Shown here piece by piece: positions 12,600-23,874 of a stretch of 64,000 nucleotides of DNA; position 1 is the stretch's first letter, and every line of letters begins with the position of its first letter. This stretch comes from Calamus simplicifolius (taxonomy: Eukaryota; Streptophyta; Magnoliopsida; Arecales; Arecaceae). Location: assembly GCA_900491605.1 (NCBI GenBank), contig UESW01004769.1, positions 515,311 to 579,310 of the forward strand. Reading direction: 5' to 3'. A program made the translations under genes and the position numbers. The notes under the pieces were generated by a model that saw only the letters and a list, made by a program, of their open reading frames with translations, was not told the DNA's origin and searched no databases.

Positions 12600-13412
12600 A
12601 ATAGTGTGATATATTACAATTTAGAGTAGAAGTTCTAATTAAGCATTGAAGTATATACTTACTCAATGTATGGATTGACTTCTTTACAGTTCATTAGGAT
12701 GTAATAATGTGCTGCATTATACTCTACATCGCTCAAATCTCTTGACTTCTGCCTTCCAAATGAATGGACGATACCATTAAAAACTGATACTCTTCCATCA
12801 TTAGGTTCTCCTTCGTCCACAGATATGTCATCATTATGATCAAGATTTTGGCTCCTTGTGTGGACATGACCCTCAAAGTAATGCAAGGCAAAAGCTAAAA
12901 CTTCTTCAACCAAGTGTGCATTGCATATAGAACCTTCAACCCTTGCCTTATTATGCACATTATTTTTTAACTTCTTAAGGTACCTATATGCAAAGGTGAG
13001 AAAAAAATAAATCAACTTTCTTGCAATGAAATAATATTTGAAATGTCAACATGTATTTCTAATTTATATATTTACCTTTCAAAAGGATACATCCAGTGAT
13101 ACTGCATAGACTAGCTATACTTGCTTTGTATGGTAAGTGAACCGGTAAATGCTCCATTGAGTCAAAAAAACTGGAAGAAAATATTCGCTCCACCATGCAT
13201 AAAATAATTGGAATTTTTTTCTCAAGCCTTGCCATAGATGTAGAAGTAATGACTGCGGCAGATATCTCCTTGAAGAACAAACTGAGCTCTGTTAATGCCT
13301 TCCATACATGGTGCGGAAGCAACTCACGAAAAGCTATAGGCAATAACCATTGCATTAAAATATGGAAGTCATGACTCTTCATGCCAAACAACTTGAGCTT
13401 ATAAATGTCCAC
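12600..13412 (-). pseudogene. CACTA transposase DUF4218 region
   Basis: The 13412-13059 frame (LFGMKSHDFHILMQWLLP, then HVWKALTELSLFFKE, FDSMEHLPVHLPY) is the DUF4218 domain. The exon ends at a GAAAG|GTAAAT donor near 13077. The next exon (12985-12659: RYLKKLKNNVHNKARVEGSI, NAHLVEEVLAFALHYFEGH) continues it. This intron is conserved with CACTA element 3 at 58181-58260, where the donor is mutated. Confidence 0.8.
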
Positions 13413-13481
13413 ACACCTACCAATATTTGAAGCATAACCATCTGAAAATTTTAACCCTCTAACTCAGTTACATAAAACTTC

Positions 13482-14790
13482 TCATGAATTTCTGTCAAGA
13501 GTGTAACAAGCTTTAGGATAGGTCCCGTCAGCATTCTTCCTCAAATCAACTCTACTATAATATTGATTAAGTTTTTCTCTCGACTTTGTAGTGTCTTTGG
13601 TTTTTCCCAAAATGTTTAGCACAGTGTTAAATATGTTATCAAAGAAATTTTTCTCAATATGCATAACATTCAAGTTATGCTGGATAAGAGATTTGTGCTC
13701 CAATACGACAAATCCCAAAAAATACTCCACTTGTTTCAGTTATGTTCTTTACATATACGGCCATTTATTCTATCTGTATCTGATTCCTAAGCATTCCTCA
13801 ACCCCAAATGCTCTATAGTATCAAATATATATGTGCCAGACTTAATCGGTTTGAAAAATTTTGTGACTGCTTTGTTCTTCCGAAAGGCGATCAAGTTCCA
13901 TCTATAAGGACAATTTGAAGGTAAGAACTTTCTATGATTATCAAACCATGACTGCTTACCACTCTTCTGCAATGTGAATGCATCATAATCATCCATGCAA
14001 TAAGGGCATGCCATACGCCAAGCAGTGCTCCAACCAGAAAACATTGCATATGCCGAAAAGTCACTGATTGTCCATATCAAAGCAGCTCTCATGATGAAAT
14101 TTTGTTTCATAGAAATATCGTAGGCTATAACTCCTATTTCCCATAATATTTTTAATTTGGCCACCAACGATTACAAGAAGACATCAATCTTTTCCTTTGG
14201 ATTTGATGGTCCTGAAACTAAAACTGTCAAAAATATTGCAATATCTTTCATGCACTTCCATGGAGGAAGGTTATATACCGTCAGTATCACAGGCCAACAT
14301 GAATACTATTGCTCCATTTGACCAAATGGTTGGAAGCCATCGGTACAAAGACCTAATCTCACATTCCTTATATCTTTAGCGAAATTAGGATGATTTTCAT
14401 TGAAATGCTTCCAAGCTTTTAAATCTGATGGATGCCGCATTTCATCTTCTTTAGATTCATGTTTGGCATGCCATCTCATATCTGTAGTTGTAACCTCAGA
14501 TCTGTATAATCTCTGCAGGCATGGAGTAAGAGGGAAGTAATGCATCCTCTAGTAAGGCACACTTTTCCTCCTACTTGTACTAGCTCCCCCTTCATCGTTG
14601 GTATACCTGGATTGCACACAAATCTTACACCATCTCAGCTCTGAGTCTTCACCATAATATATCATACAATTGTTCAAGCAACAATCAATCTTATTAACTG
14701 GGAGCCCAAGGCCATGCAATAACTTCTTCATTAAGTAAAAACTATCTGCTATAACATTATCATTTGACAAAACTTCCTTCATTAACCCAG
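13482..14790 (-). pseudogene. CACTA transposase catalytic region (Transposase_21)
   Basis: Four frame fragments in order: 14782-14549 (KLLHGLGLPVNKIDCCLNN.. CMIYYGED), 14545-14306 (RMHYFPLTPCLQRLYRS, then LGLCTDGFQPFGQMEQ), 14167-13787 (LKILWEIGVIAYDISMKQ, MRAALIWTISDFSAYAMFSG, ACPYCMDD) and 13730-13482 (IQHNLNVMHIEKNFFDNIFN, GKTKDTTKSREKL). A stop at about 14548 separates the first two, which otherwise read through. Transposase_21 contains the catalytic core of TNP2-like transposases. The stops and frame changes make it non-functional. Confidence 0.85.
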
Positions 14791-14937
14791 TTACAGCATT
14801 GAATGCCTTTTTTGATAATCAATATTCTGCCTTAATATTCAACAATCGAGTAGCCATAGACAACTGGGAATGACTCTCACAACCAGGATATAATTCTTGA
14901 TTTACAGCATGCAACATATCATAAAATTGCTGTGCAT

Positions 14938-15342
14938 CTAGATTTGGTTCTTCATAAATGTATGCTGATTGAATTCATTACCCGATGCATTCATCACCAT
15001 TTCTTCATATGTGTTTAAATTCACAAATGGTTCATCAATGGCAATTGATACTTGTTGGCTTGTGATATCAGCTGAAATTTTCTCTGTTTCACCATGACAG
15101 TACCAAATATCATACCCAGGAACAAACCCCTTTTTGCATAAATGCACCTTCACAGTTTCAACACATCTGTAAGCTTTATTCTGACACCTGTGTAAGTTGC
15201 AGGGGCACCTAATCCTAGGCCCATCCATCCATTCAGGTTGGCTACATGCAAATGTAATAAATTCTTCCAATCCATTCAAAAAATTTGGAGAAAGCAAGCC
15301 ATCTTTTGTCCTTACATACATCCACGAGTGAGCCCCGCTCAT
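14938..15342 (-). pseudogene. CACTA transposase-associated N-terminal domain
   Basis: Frame from 15342: SWMYVRTKDGLLSPNFLNG, then FACSQPEWMDGPRIRCPCNL, CVETVKVHLCKKGFVPGY and WYCHGE. This is the Transpos_assoc domain with its zinc-binding Cys/His pattern at the start of TNP2-like proteins. The ATG at 15342 is a good start because the leader upstream has no frame. It is homologous to 8382-8179 and to the first part of 57732-57890. Confidence 0.82.
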
Positions 15343-16555
15343 TTTTGACCGACTTATACAATTTCTGGTGAACCATTAAAGGAAACCATAATATAAAACT
15401 ATATTAGCATTAGTAAATATATAACTAAATTATTTCTTTACACATCTAAGGTAAATAATAACTATTTAAATCATTTATAACGATAAAACAATTTTGTTAT
15501 TAATGATTGCAACCAATTGATTTGGCCAGGCCAGGGCGAAGGTCCCTACCCTGCAAGGTTGGGCCACGGCTACGATCCTTATCGTGCTAGCTAGGACCGA
15601 GGCATAGGTTCATGCCAGGCTAATATATGCTAAGGCTTGGGTTAGGGCCGGGCCGCATGGGGTTGTTCAATCATGAGACTTCACAAGTATGCAAGTGTCC
15701 TAAATTAATTCCACCTTCACTTCATATCTAAAAGGTAAGACCCTATCCCATTCAAGAATATTTTCTGTGATATGTTATTCTACTATTAATTATCATTGTT
15801 TACGTTAAAATTTTAGTAGCATTTTTCCAACGATCTCCTAAATGTATGGCATATATGCCACACTAGGAGAACATATAAGGAAATACAAACCGCAATTTCA
15901 ACCAACGATGCCTAATAGCAGACCAACATATCATAAAAAATAATCTCAAACTGTCCACTAGGATAATTTAAGAATTTACAGGACTAAGTCTTACAAATTC
16001 TCAAATGGGTCTAAAGGTTATAGTGTTATGAGAAATAATATTTAAATCCAAAGACAATCGAACTTATGCTTGTGATAAAATTTTCTTGTCTATTATACAT
16101 ATTTTGATAGTGGTCTATAGTCATTGACTTCTTAAGATTATTATGTCCAAGATAATAATCTTTAGAATATTAATGTGAATTAGGAGACATCATAAATGCA
16201 TCGCTATTTTTTGGTTTAACAATTTGGTCGTTAAATAAATAAACTCTTTTAGGATCAACTATGGATATTAGATAATTATACAAGACCAATAAACTTAAGC
16301 AATATCTTTTCCATCTAGCTTTTTCATCATTCATGCACTATGATCATTAAAACTACTAATCTTGGCTGAAAAGAGAAATAGAAAATGTATGTGAAGACCA
16401 AAATATAAATTATTAAAACTACTAATCTGATGCTAAAAATTAAAAGGAACTGCAAGAAGCCTATCATTCTAGCATTATATAATTTAATGCATCATTCAAT
16501 TTAAAGCAAAATGCAAATAAACAAGACAGAAAAAATGCATGAATTAGAAAAAAAA
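15343..16555. other. Non-coding leader of CACTA 2
   Basis: No gene is seen. It includes a GC-rich patch at about 15520-15665 (GGCCAGGCCAGGGCG, GCCGGGCCGCATGG) and a possible splice donor (AAAAGGTAAGACC near 15735). The stretch around 15690-15720 is shared with the leader of CACTA element 1. Confidence 0.5.
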
Positions 16556-17100
16556 TCAATGCAGCCTGGCCAATTGGCCAGGCAGCCTGCCGGCCGCCCG
16601 CGGCCATGCCACATGGCCGAGCGGCCTGGCCATGTGGCTAGTCCTAAGAACCCTGCTAGGGCGGCCTGGCCACGTGGCTAGGCGGCCTGGCCACGTGGCT
16701 GGGCGGTCTGGCGAGGATTGCACGTGCAAGGCCGGGCGATTTGGCGGCCTGACCACATGGCCAGGCTGCGATAGGGCAGCTTGGCAGCCTGGCCACGGCC
16801 GCGGCCAGGCGATCTAGCTACTTGGCCACATGGCCAGGCCATGGCAAGTCGGCCTGGCCATGTGGCCAGGTGGCCTGGCCACATGCTAGGCCGCGGCAGA
16901 AAGGCCTGGCTGCTTGGCCCTGGCCGCAGCCACGGCCAGGCAACCAGAGAGAGGGGGAGTTGGGGGTGCACCTGATGGGGGTGCCAGTAGCATCGGGGGG
17001 TGGGTGGGGAGGGGGCGGCACCGCCAGGGAAGGGAGCTACACCGAGAAGGGGGCTGCACCGCCAGGGGGGTGGGGAAGAGGGAGGGAGAGGGTTAGGGCC
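16556..17100. repeat. GC-rich tandem repeat (GGCCTGGCCACGTGGC type) in the CACTA 2 leader
   Basis: Repeated 16-20 base units around GGCCTGGCCACGTGGCTAGG with many CACGTGG/CATGTGG words, followed by a G-rich stretch to 17100. It is very CpG- and CpHpG-rich against an AT-rich background. Overlapping open frames on both strands are repeat translations. The position, just inside the 5' sub-terminal repeats and upstream of the transposase, resembles the GC-rich downstream control region of maize Spm (inference). Confidence 0.75.
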
Positions 17101-17129
17101 AGCGGAGGAGGGAGGGGGGTTCTGTTTTA

Positions 17130-17430
17130 TAAATCAGGATTAGTAATGCCTAAATAGCGTTGCTAATCCATCACTATTTAGGGACGCATAGAATATTATA
17201 TGCATAGCTAAATAGCGACACATAGAATATGCATCGCAAATTTGGCGGGATAAGGCCAGATAAGGCAGGAATATTGCGACGCATAGAATATGTGTCACTA
17301 AATAATGATGCATATTCTATGTGTCGCAATATAGCAACGCATTTAGTGACACATAAAGTATGCATCGCTATTTAGCGACGCATAATCTGAGTCGCTATAT
17401 AGCGACACATAAATGCATCGCTAAATATTA
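17130..17430. repeat. CACTA 2 sub-terminal repeats, inner block
   Basis: Inverted and direct copies of GACGCATAGAATATGCGTCGC-like units (for example 17183-17200 and 17280-17300) with TTTAGCGACGC words. It is the same motif family as the block next to the right terminus (18621-19090). Confidence 0.75.
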
Positions 17431-18050
17431 ATATATTATTAATTTTATATATTAATTATTATAGTTATGCATCTCTAAATATTAATATTATATATTGTTA
17501 ATTTTATATATTAATTATTATAGTGTATAATAATTACTATTATATAGTGATAATTTTATATATTAATATATTATAATCTATTGCTATGGTATATTAATAT
17601 ATTATAAAATATGTAATAATATATTATATATATATTTTTGTATATTTTTAATGTGTTATTAGTATGATTCATAAATTATTTTTGATTCCAATTCTAACTA
17701 TGGTACCAAACTAAACAAACCCTTAAAATAGTAGATGCAAAATAATTTTTTACTTTCACTTTTTCTCTAAAATTTGAAAGTTTCTTTTATAAATAAAAAT
17801 AAGAGAATCAAACTTTTTTTACATTAGAATTTTTTACTTTAAAATAAAAAAAAGTAATATCAAATGGAGCCTACAATTAGATTTTTTTAAAAAAATAGAA
17901 GAAGCCTATAAGCATGTGGGCTATATATGCAAAAGGTAGAAGGTCCTATCCGGGACTCATTGGAGCCGGCCCGGGTGGCCGATTAGAAGGTCCTATCCGG
18001 GACCGATTCTGCCTCCAGTCTGATCCACGCTTTTGTGCTGAGAATGCAAT
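17431..18050. other. AT-rich DNA separating the two sub-terminal blocks
   Basis: 17431-17640 is a low-complexity TATTAATATATTA tract. 17640-17940 is an AT-rich segment beginning near ATGGTACCAAACTAAACAAAC, possibly a MITE remnant. 17938-18010 has a 25-base phrase around AGAAGGTCCTATCCGGGAC repeated twice. No gene is seen. Confidence 0.5.
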
Positions 18051-18620
18051 CTAAACCCTAAACCCTAAACCCTAAACCCTAAAACCATAAAACCCTAAAC
18101 CCTAAACCCTAAACCCCTAAAACCCAAAACCCTAAAACCTTAAACCCTAATCCTTAAAACCCTAAAACCTAAACCCTAAAACCCTAAAACCTTAAAACCC
18201 TAAACCCCTAATTAAACCCTAAAACCCTAATCCTTAAACCCCTAAAACCCAAAACCCTAATCCTTAAACCCCTAAAACCCTAAAACCCTAAACCCCTAAT
18301 TAAACCCTTAAAACCCTAAAACCCTAATTAAACCCTTAAAACCCTAAAACCCTAAAACCCTAAAACCCTAAACCCTTAAACCCTAAACCATAAACCCTTA
18401 AACCCTAAACCCTAAACCTAAATCCTAAAATTAAACCCTAAAACCCTAAAACCCTAAACCCTAGCTAGCTAAAACCCTAAACTCCTAAACCCCCTAAAAC
18501 CCTGAAACCCTTAATCCCTGAACCCTGAATCCCTGAGCCCTTAAACCCTGAACCCCTGAACCATGAACCCTAAAATCCTAAACCCTAAACCCTAAAATCC
18601 TAAAACCCTAAAACCCTAAA
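18051..18620. repeat. Interstitial telomere-like repeat block (CCCTAAA)n
   Basis: About 570 bp of CCCTAAA and variants (CCCTAAAA, CCTTAAA, CCCTGAA). The left part is nearly perfect AAACCCT and the right part is degenerate with CCCTGAA units. It is flanked on both sides by CACTA sub-terminal sequence, so it is interstitial and not a chromosome end. Confidence 0.95.
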
Positions 18621-19102
18621 TAGTGATACGTCAAAATGCATCACTATTTAGTGATGCATGATTATGCGTCGCTAACAAGCGATGCATGATTATGCGTCGC
18701 TAACTAGCGATGCATTTTGATATGTTCCTATTTAGCGATGCAATTATGTCTCGCTATTTAGTGATGCACAATTATGAGTCGCAAATAGCAATGCATCAAA
18801 ATGCAATGCTAAATAGCGATGCATAATTGCGTCGCCAAATAGTAACGCATCAAGATGAGTTGCTATTTAGCGATGCACGGGCGATGCATTTTTTTGAGTT
18901 GCTAATAGAGTCACTATTTAGTGACGGATCTTTTGGGACTCGCTAATTGCGTTGCTATTTAGCGACTGATTTAATGCATCGCTAAATGGAGATGAATTCA
19001 TCACTATTTTGTTATAGATTTCGTGAGTCACAATTGCATCACAATTCTGTCATTATTTTGCGATGAATATTTGCGTCGCTATTTCATAATTTTCTTGTAG
19101 TG
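18621..19102. repeat. CACTA 2 right sub-terminal repeats and terminal inverted repeat
   Basis: Dense direct and inverted copies of ATAGCGATGCA/TGCGTCGCTA units up to about 19085, then the terminus at 19082-19102, which reads CACTACAAGAAAATTATG on the minus strand. This is the 5' end relative to the transposase. Confidence 0.85.
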
Positions 19103-20230
19103 TCAGAGCCTACAAAATCAGATCCAAAATCACTTCTAGATCACTTACAAATACCAACTTCATGACTCCAGAATCTGCAATCAAACCCAGATAGATCTTG
19201 ATGAGAAAAATAAGAAACCACATCATAAATTAATGGTTTGCATACTAAAATTAACTAGAGAGAAAAAGGAATTTATACCTAGCGACGATGGGAGGCTTTC
19301 TTCGGGAGTTAGGGTGAAACTCAGGAGTTAGGATAGAGAAGGAACTCAGCACCCGGCAATGATGCGAGGCTTTCCTTCAGAGTTAGGGTGGGACTCAGGA
19401 GTTAGTGCAGAACTTAGGAGTTAGGGCAAAGGCAGAACTCAGTACCTAGCGATTGGCGATGATGCGAGGCTTTCCTTGAGAGTTAGGGCAGAGGCAAAAC
19501 TTAGCACCCAGTGATGATGCGAGGCTTTCCTCGGTAGTTAGGTTGGAACTCGGTTAGGGAAGAGGCGGAGGAGTTAGGATAGAGGCTTCGAGATAGGGGA
19601 GAGGCGTATTTGTTGGAGCTATCGCTGGCGCTAGGGCTGAAGCGAAGGAGATAGCGAAGAGAAGTTTTTGGCCAGATCGAGCGACGAAAGTGGGTTTAGT
19701 TCGTTTGCCTTTCCCTTTCGTCAGGTTTAGTTCATTTGCCTTTCCCTATGATTTTAATACAATCATAGGGAAAGAGGGCTTTGCCTACGAGTTAATTAAA
19801 CTCATACGCAAAGGGCTTTGCCTATATCAAGGGGAAAAAAAGTCCCCTTTCCCTATGAATTTAATGAAAATCGTAGGGAAAGGGTAGCCTTTCCCTATGA
19901 TTTTCACTAAATTCATAGTGAAAGATATTGCCTTTAAAAAAATATTTTTCAACGATCGTTCCCTATGATTTTTTAGAAATCGTAGGAAAAGGCTAATATG
20001 AAAAAAAATTTGGTGGATACTTTTGCCTCTAAAAAAAATAATAGCCTTCCCCTATGATTTTTTTTTCAACAAATATTTTTGCCAAAATTAAAAAAATAGC
20101 CTTTTCCCACGATTTTAGTACAAATTATAGGGAAAACCTTTCCCTATGAGTGTTTGAAAATCATAGGGAAAGAACACTTTACAGGGAAAGGATACCTTTC
20201 AATACAATTTAAATTTTTTTGCCCGATGCT
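19103..20230. repeat. Repeat-rich flank, probably the promoter end of CACTA element 1
   Basis: 19260-19580 has about four imperfect tandem copies (unit about 80-90 bp) around GATGCGAGGCTTTCCTT and CTCAGGAGTTAGG. 19690-20200 has many inverted copies of CCTATGATTTT / AAAATCATAGGGAAAG, which look like sub-terminal repeats of a DNA transposon with a motif different from CACTA 2. No CACTA-type terminus was found at its right edge, so the assignment is inference. Confidence 0.5.
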
Positions 20231-20960
20231 TTTGCTTTCCCCTCACAGATCGATGATGAGAATTAAGTTGCATATCAAGATTTGGAACGGAATGATGCGA
20301 GATGATTTGACATGGTGAACATCATTTTGTTGAAGGATGACATATGTGGTTTTTCTTTGATGGTTTTACTTCTCCGGCCATACTCTAATATTGAGGATAT
20401 ATCTGATATACTTGATTTGATGACATAATTTGATTGTGATGATTGTTGGAGATGGATAGATCTTACGCGTTGTTAGGGTTTTATTTTAAAAATATACGAT
20501 TTTGTCACAATTATCGGGACTTAGCCTTGTTTCGTAGCTGCAACGTCAGAACCATCTCATTGAGTTTTATTCCATCGATGAGGTAGCTGAAGGCCGTCCA
20601 CTGCAAGTCTTATTAAGCATCAACCATAAACTATTGCAACAAATTTTGATGAAGGTAGATGATAAATTAATATCTTAAATAGGAGGACCGCCCAGGTAGC
20701 CAGGTTTAGTCAAGATCGTCATCATTGATATCCAAACATGGTAATCCCACGCGGCTACAATCAAAACCACCTCTTGGATTTTTAACGTTTTAAATTCAAC
20801 CACTGGGCATATGGAGGCCGTCTGTCCGTTATGTAAGTCGATGTATTCTTGTAGACTCTCCAACAACCTGTAATCTCTGTTTTACCTCGCTGAAATATTT
20901 TTGGAGATCTCTAAGAGCTGTTCTGAGATGTTCTCTGCCTCTGTATTTTATTAAACGATA
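20231..20960. other. Unassigned intergenic DNA
   Basis: No recognisable gene, repeat or transposon end. The short minus-strand open frame at 20675-20866 has no recognisable motif. Confidence 0.4.
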
Positions 20961-20989
20961 TTAATAGATTTTCTTTATAAATAAGAAAA

Positions 20990-21369
20990 TAAAAAAAATC
21001 AAAGCAAAGTGTTACGTGGCTCATTAATATTTTTTCATACAGTTGCAGCCAAACTTTGACGGTCACAATCATAGAGAATTATTAATTTGGTGGTCCATGG
21101 TGACAAACTATCTCTCAGCTTCAAGCTGATGCTAATTTGTTTGGTTTTCAATCATCTATCTCGATCAGGACACAGCAAATCCAACTTAGGGTCAATTTAT
21201 ATTGCCATTTACTTTTTCTATATATGACCCCACGCAACAATAGAGCTTCTCTCGCATGGGATGCTTCCGTTATCTTGCGCCCAGTGTTACATTCTTGCTC
21301 ATGCTCAGCACCATGGTAAGACTCTATTTAACACTTGCTACGAGTTATGGATTTATCATTGACCATCCG
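20990..21369 (+). promoter_or_regulatory. Promoter and first exon region of jacalin pseudogene A
   Basis: It shares blocks with the promoters of copies B and C: an ACGTGGC word (21014-21020), GTTGCAGCCAAACTTTGAC, TTTGGTGGTCCATGG, and the stretch around ATCTTGCGCCCAGTGTTAC before the ATG. The ATG is 21313-21315, followed directly by a GTAAGA splice donor, as in the other copies. Confidence 0.65.
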
Positions 21370-21869
21370 TGTCACGCCCCAGAACCAAATATCGGGCTAG
21401 AGTGACAACCCGTCGCGTGCCGGGCACGCAAGGCGTCTTAAAAATCTTGATATACGATTCAAATGGCAATGAATATGGAAACCAACCATAATACAAATGA
21501 TAGTTATAAGTTTTAGGTATCAAACCCTACATCCAAATCATGCTAATAAAGTTGGGCTATAACAAGCCCTACACACAAACATAATAGGATTACACCAATG
21601 CAATGGTTCTCATTTTATTTATTAGAAGCTCCATCAACTCCGAATATCCATCATCAACCCTGAGGCTCTGAAAAACATTGTGAAGGTTTAATGAGTTTAC
21701 ACTCAATAAGTAAGCCTATTATACAATCATATCATACTTGAATTATATTTAACATGCCATCAATATATGCATCTTGTCAACTTAACATAAATTGAACATT
21801 TGATAAGCATCAGAATATGCACTCTAGCAAACTCACTGTTTATGTAATTATAGATTTTCTATGTGTCCC

Positions 21870-22205
21870 ACGGCCCTGCAATACCTCAATCAGAGCACAT
21901 CCTCCAGATGCGTGGCCATCAACATCCACAGAACACATTGTACGATGTGTGGGCCATACCATAACAGAACACACTCTACGATGTATGTGGCCATAAAAAT
22001 CATACAGAACACATTGTAAGACATGTGAGGCCATACCATAACAGAACACAATCGTCAGTGTGTGAGGCCATAAAAATCATACAGAACATGTCTACAATAT
22101 GTGGGGCCATATCATAACAGAATACATCTCCAGTGTGTGTGGCCATAAAAATCAAACAGAACACATCTACAATGTATGGGGCCATAGTAAAGGAGAACCG
22201 TGGCG
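21870..22205. repeat. Tandem repeat in the solo LTR
   Basis: Alternating units of about 37 bp around GTGGCCATAAAAATCATACAGAACACA and GGGCCATACCATAACAGAACACA, about eight units in all. The minus-strand open frames here are repeat translations. Confidence 0.75.
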
Positions 22206-23615
22206 ACACATATAAATCTATTTAACATTTTCATCACATGTGCATCATGCATCTGTATCTCACAATATCTCACAGTGGTTTGCACAGTACAAGGAAATAC
22301 ATATAATCACCTCAATATAAACATGTCGTACAGGCAATCACAATTCTGGCATAGACATCAATAAATCATTTCTTACAATATTACCAATCATTATAATCAT
22401 ATAATTGTTCATTTGAAATCCATAGTTCCATGCTACATAGAGAATTCAGTTAATTTATAAAAATGCATGCAAACTGTATATACTCAATTTATTAATTAAA
22501 CAATTAAATTGCATAATAGTCTTACTTACCTTTTATGCAAAATCCAAATGATGCATCAACTAATCAGATGTCTGGGCACCTACAGGATCAATGTACATAA
22601 TTAATTCACTGAAATCTAATTAACAAAATGACCCTTAAGACCCTACCCAGACTAATTCACGGGCCCAACTTCGGGCTCGAATATCTCCCACTATACACAC
22701 CCAATTGGGAAAGTAAAAATACCCCAAGAAACTAGAATTCACCCAGATTCTAGTCATATAATTTTCTTGCTAATCCCGGCCCGTTACGGGGTCCAAAAAT
22801 TAGCCCCAAAACTGCTCGCTGCACGGCCCAATAGGGCCCAAAAGATGGCAGCCCAGCCAGCCCACTCAATCCTTCGATCCCAGCTCCTCTGTTTCGCCCG
22901 AAACAGAGGACAGCATCCGGCCGGCGGCCAGGGCCGCCGCTGGCCTAATTCCGTCCGGCCCGGCCACCAGAGGCCGGGCCGGAGACCGCCGCCGCGGCCG
23001 GCCTCTTTTTCCCCTCTTTCTACCTCAATTTCTCTCCTTCTCTCTTTCTCTCCGCTGCTCCCGCGTGGAATTCATCGCGCCGGCGACGATTCCAGCCAAA
23101 TTGGGGCCGGTCCGGCCACCGTTGGCCGGACCAGAGCCGGTCGCCGCCGCGGCCGGCCTCCCCTCTCTCTCCCTCTCCTAAATTTTCTCTCATCTTCTCC
23201 CTTACATCCGCGCGGCACGTCTTTGTGCCGGCGGCATGGCCGGCCACCTTGGCCGGCCGGACCTCCACCGAACGCACGCCCGGCGCCGGTGGAGGCGACA
23301 GGCCGAAGCTCGGGCCCGGCGAGGCGGTGAGCATGCCGTCGGGCCCGAACCAACCGGCGCCATTGCGCGAGAGGAGGGCCAATTGGCCCTCTCTCTCCTC
23401 TCTCTCTCCACCACCACCCCGCCGGATGCCTCCTCCGGCGCCGGTGGAGTCGTCGGCCAGATCTCAGGCCCGGCGAGGCGGCGAGCACGCCGCAGGGCCT
23501 GAACCAAGGGGACGACTGGGTTGATTCCATTGCTTCTCTGCCTCCCGAGCTCTCTTTCTGTCCCTCTGTCTCTCTCTCTCTCACGTTGTCTCTCTCGCTC
23601 TCTCTTTCTCTCTCC

Positions 23616-23655
<40 letters not shown>

Positions 23656-23700
23656 CAGGGAATTACCTGATGGATGAAGTGCGCCCGCATGAAGGAAGGG
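22206..23700. other. Body of the solo LTR, partly very GC-rich
   Basis: 22206-22760 is AT-rich without features. 22900-23520 is GC-rich with two diverged copies of a GGCCGGCC-rich segment (CTCTCCCCTTTCTCT and GCGTGGAATTC...GCCGGCGAC phrases). 23570-23651 is a (CT)n microsatellite. The long overlapping frames on both strands have no domain and are judged spurious. Confidence 0.55.
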
Positions 23701-23760
23701 TCCTCATCCTCCCTATTTAATCACTTGAGCAGCGCATCGGATCGAAGGTTTCCCGAAAGG

Positions 23761-23870
23761 CTAAACGCTTCGCCTGGAGCGAAGCGTTAGTCCGGGGAAC
23801 CCAAAAGTCAGGAGCTTGGTTCATCTGAACCAAGCCTGGTTCATCTGAACCAACTCTGGTTCGTTTGAAC
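23761..23870. repeat. Hairpin and three palindromes near the solo LTR terminus
   Basis: 23761-23790 is an inverted repeat (CTAAACGCTTCGC, loop CTGGA, GCGAAGCGTTAG). 23817-23870 has three consecutive palindromes of the form GGTTCATCTGAACC, GGTTCATCTGAACC, GGTTCGTTTGAACC, spaced 22-23 bp apart. The Tat element is inserted just after the third. Confidence 0.85.
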
Positions 23871-23874
23871 CGGG

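Larger units (their letters stand above)
9393..19102 (-). mobile_element. CACTA (En/Spm) element 2, near full length, decayed
   Basis: The right end, read on the minus strand, is CACTACAAGAAAATTATG, a canonical CACTA terminus. The left end, on the plus strand, is CACAATAAAAGAAAATTTAG, a degenerate form. Both ends are followed by arrays of a short motif (TTTAGCGATGC and its complement). Between them, in minus-strand order, lie a GC-rich leader, a TNP2-like transposase (15342-11690) and a TNP1-like gene (11590-10000). A clean 3-bp target duplication is not visible (CCT left, TCA right), which fits decay of the left end. Length is 9.7 kb. Confidence 0.85.

Noticed and set aside
18051..18620. A true chromosome end
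   Set aside because: Transposon sequence continues on both sides and the repeats are degenerate; it is interstitial.
22767..23690. GC-rich open frames up to 187 codons on both strands
   Set aside because: They lie inside the solo LTR, overlap each other, have low-complexity composition (Arg/Pro/Gly-rich), and no domain.
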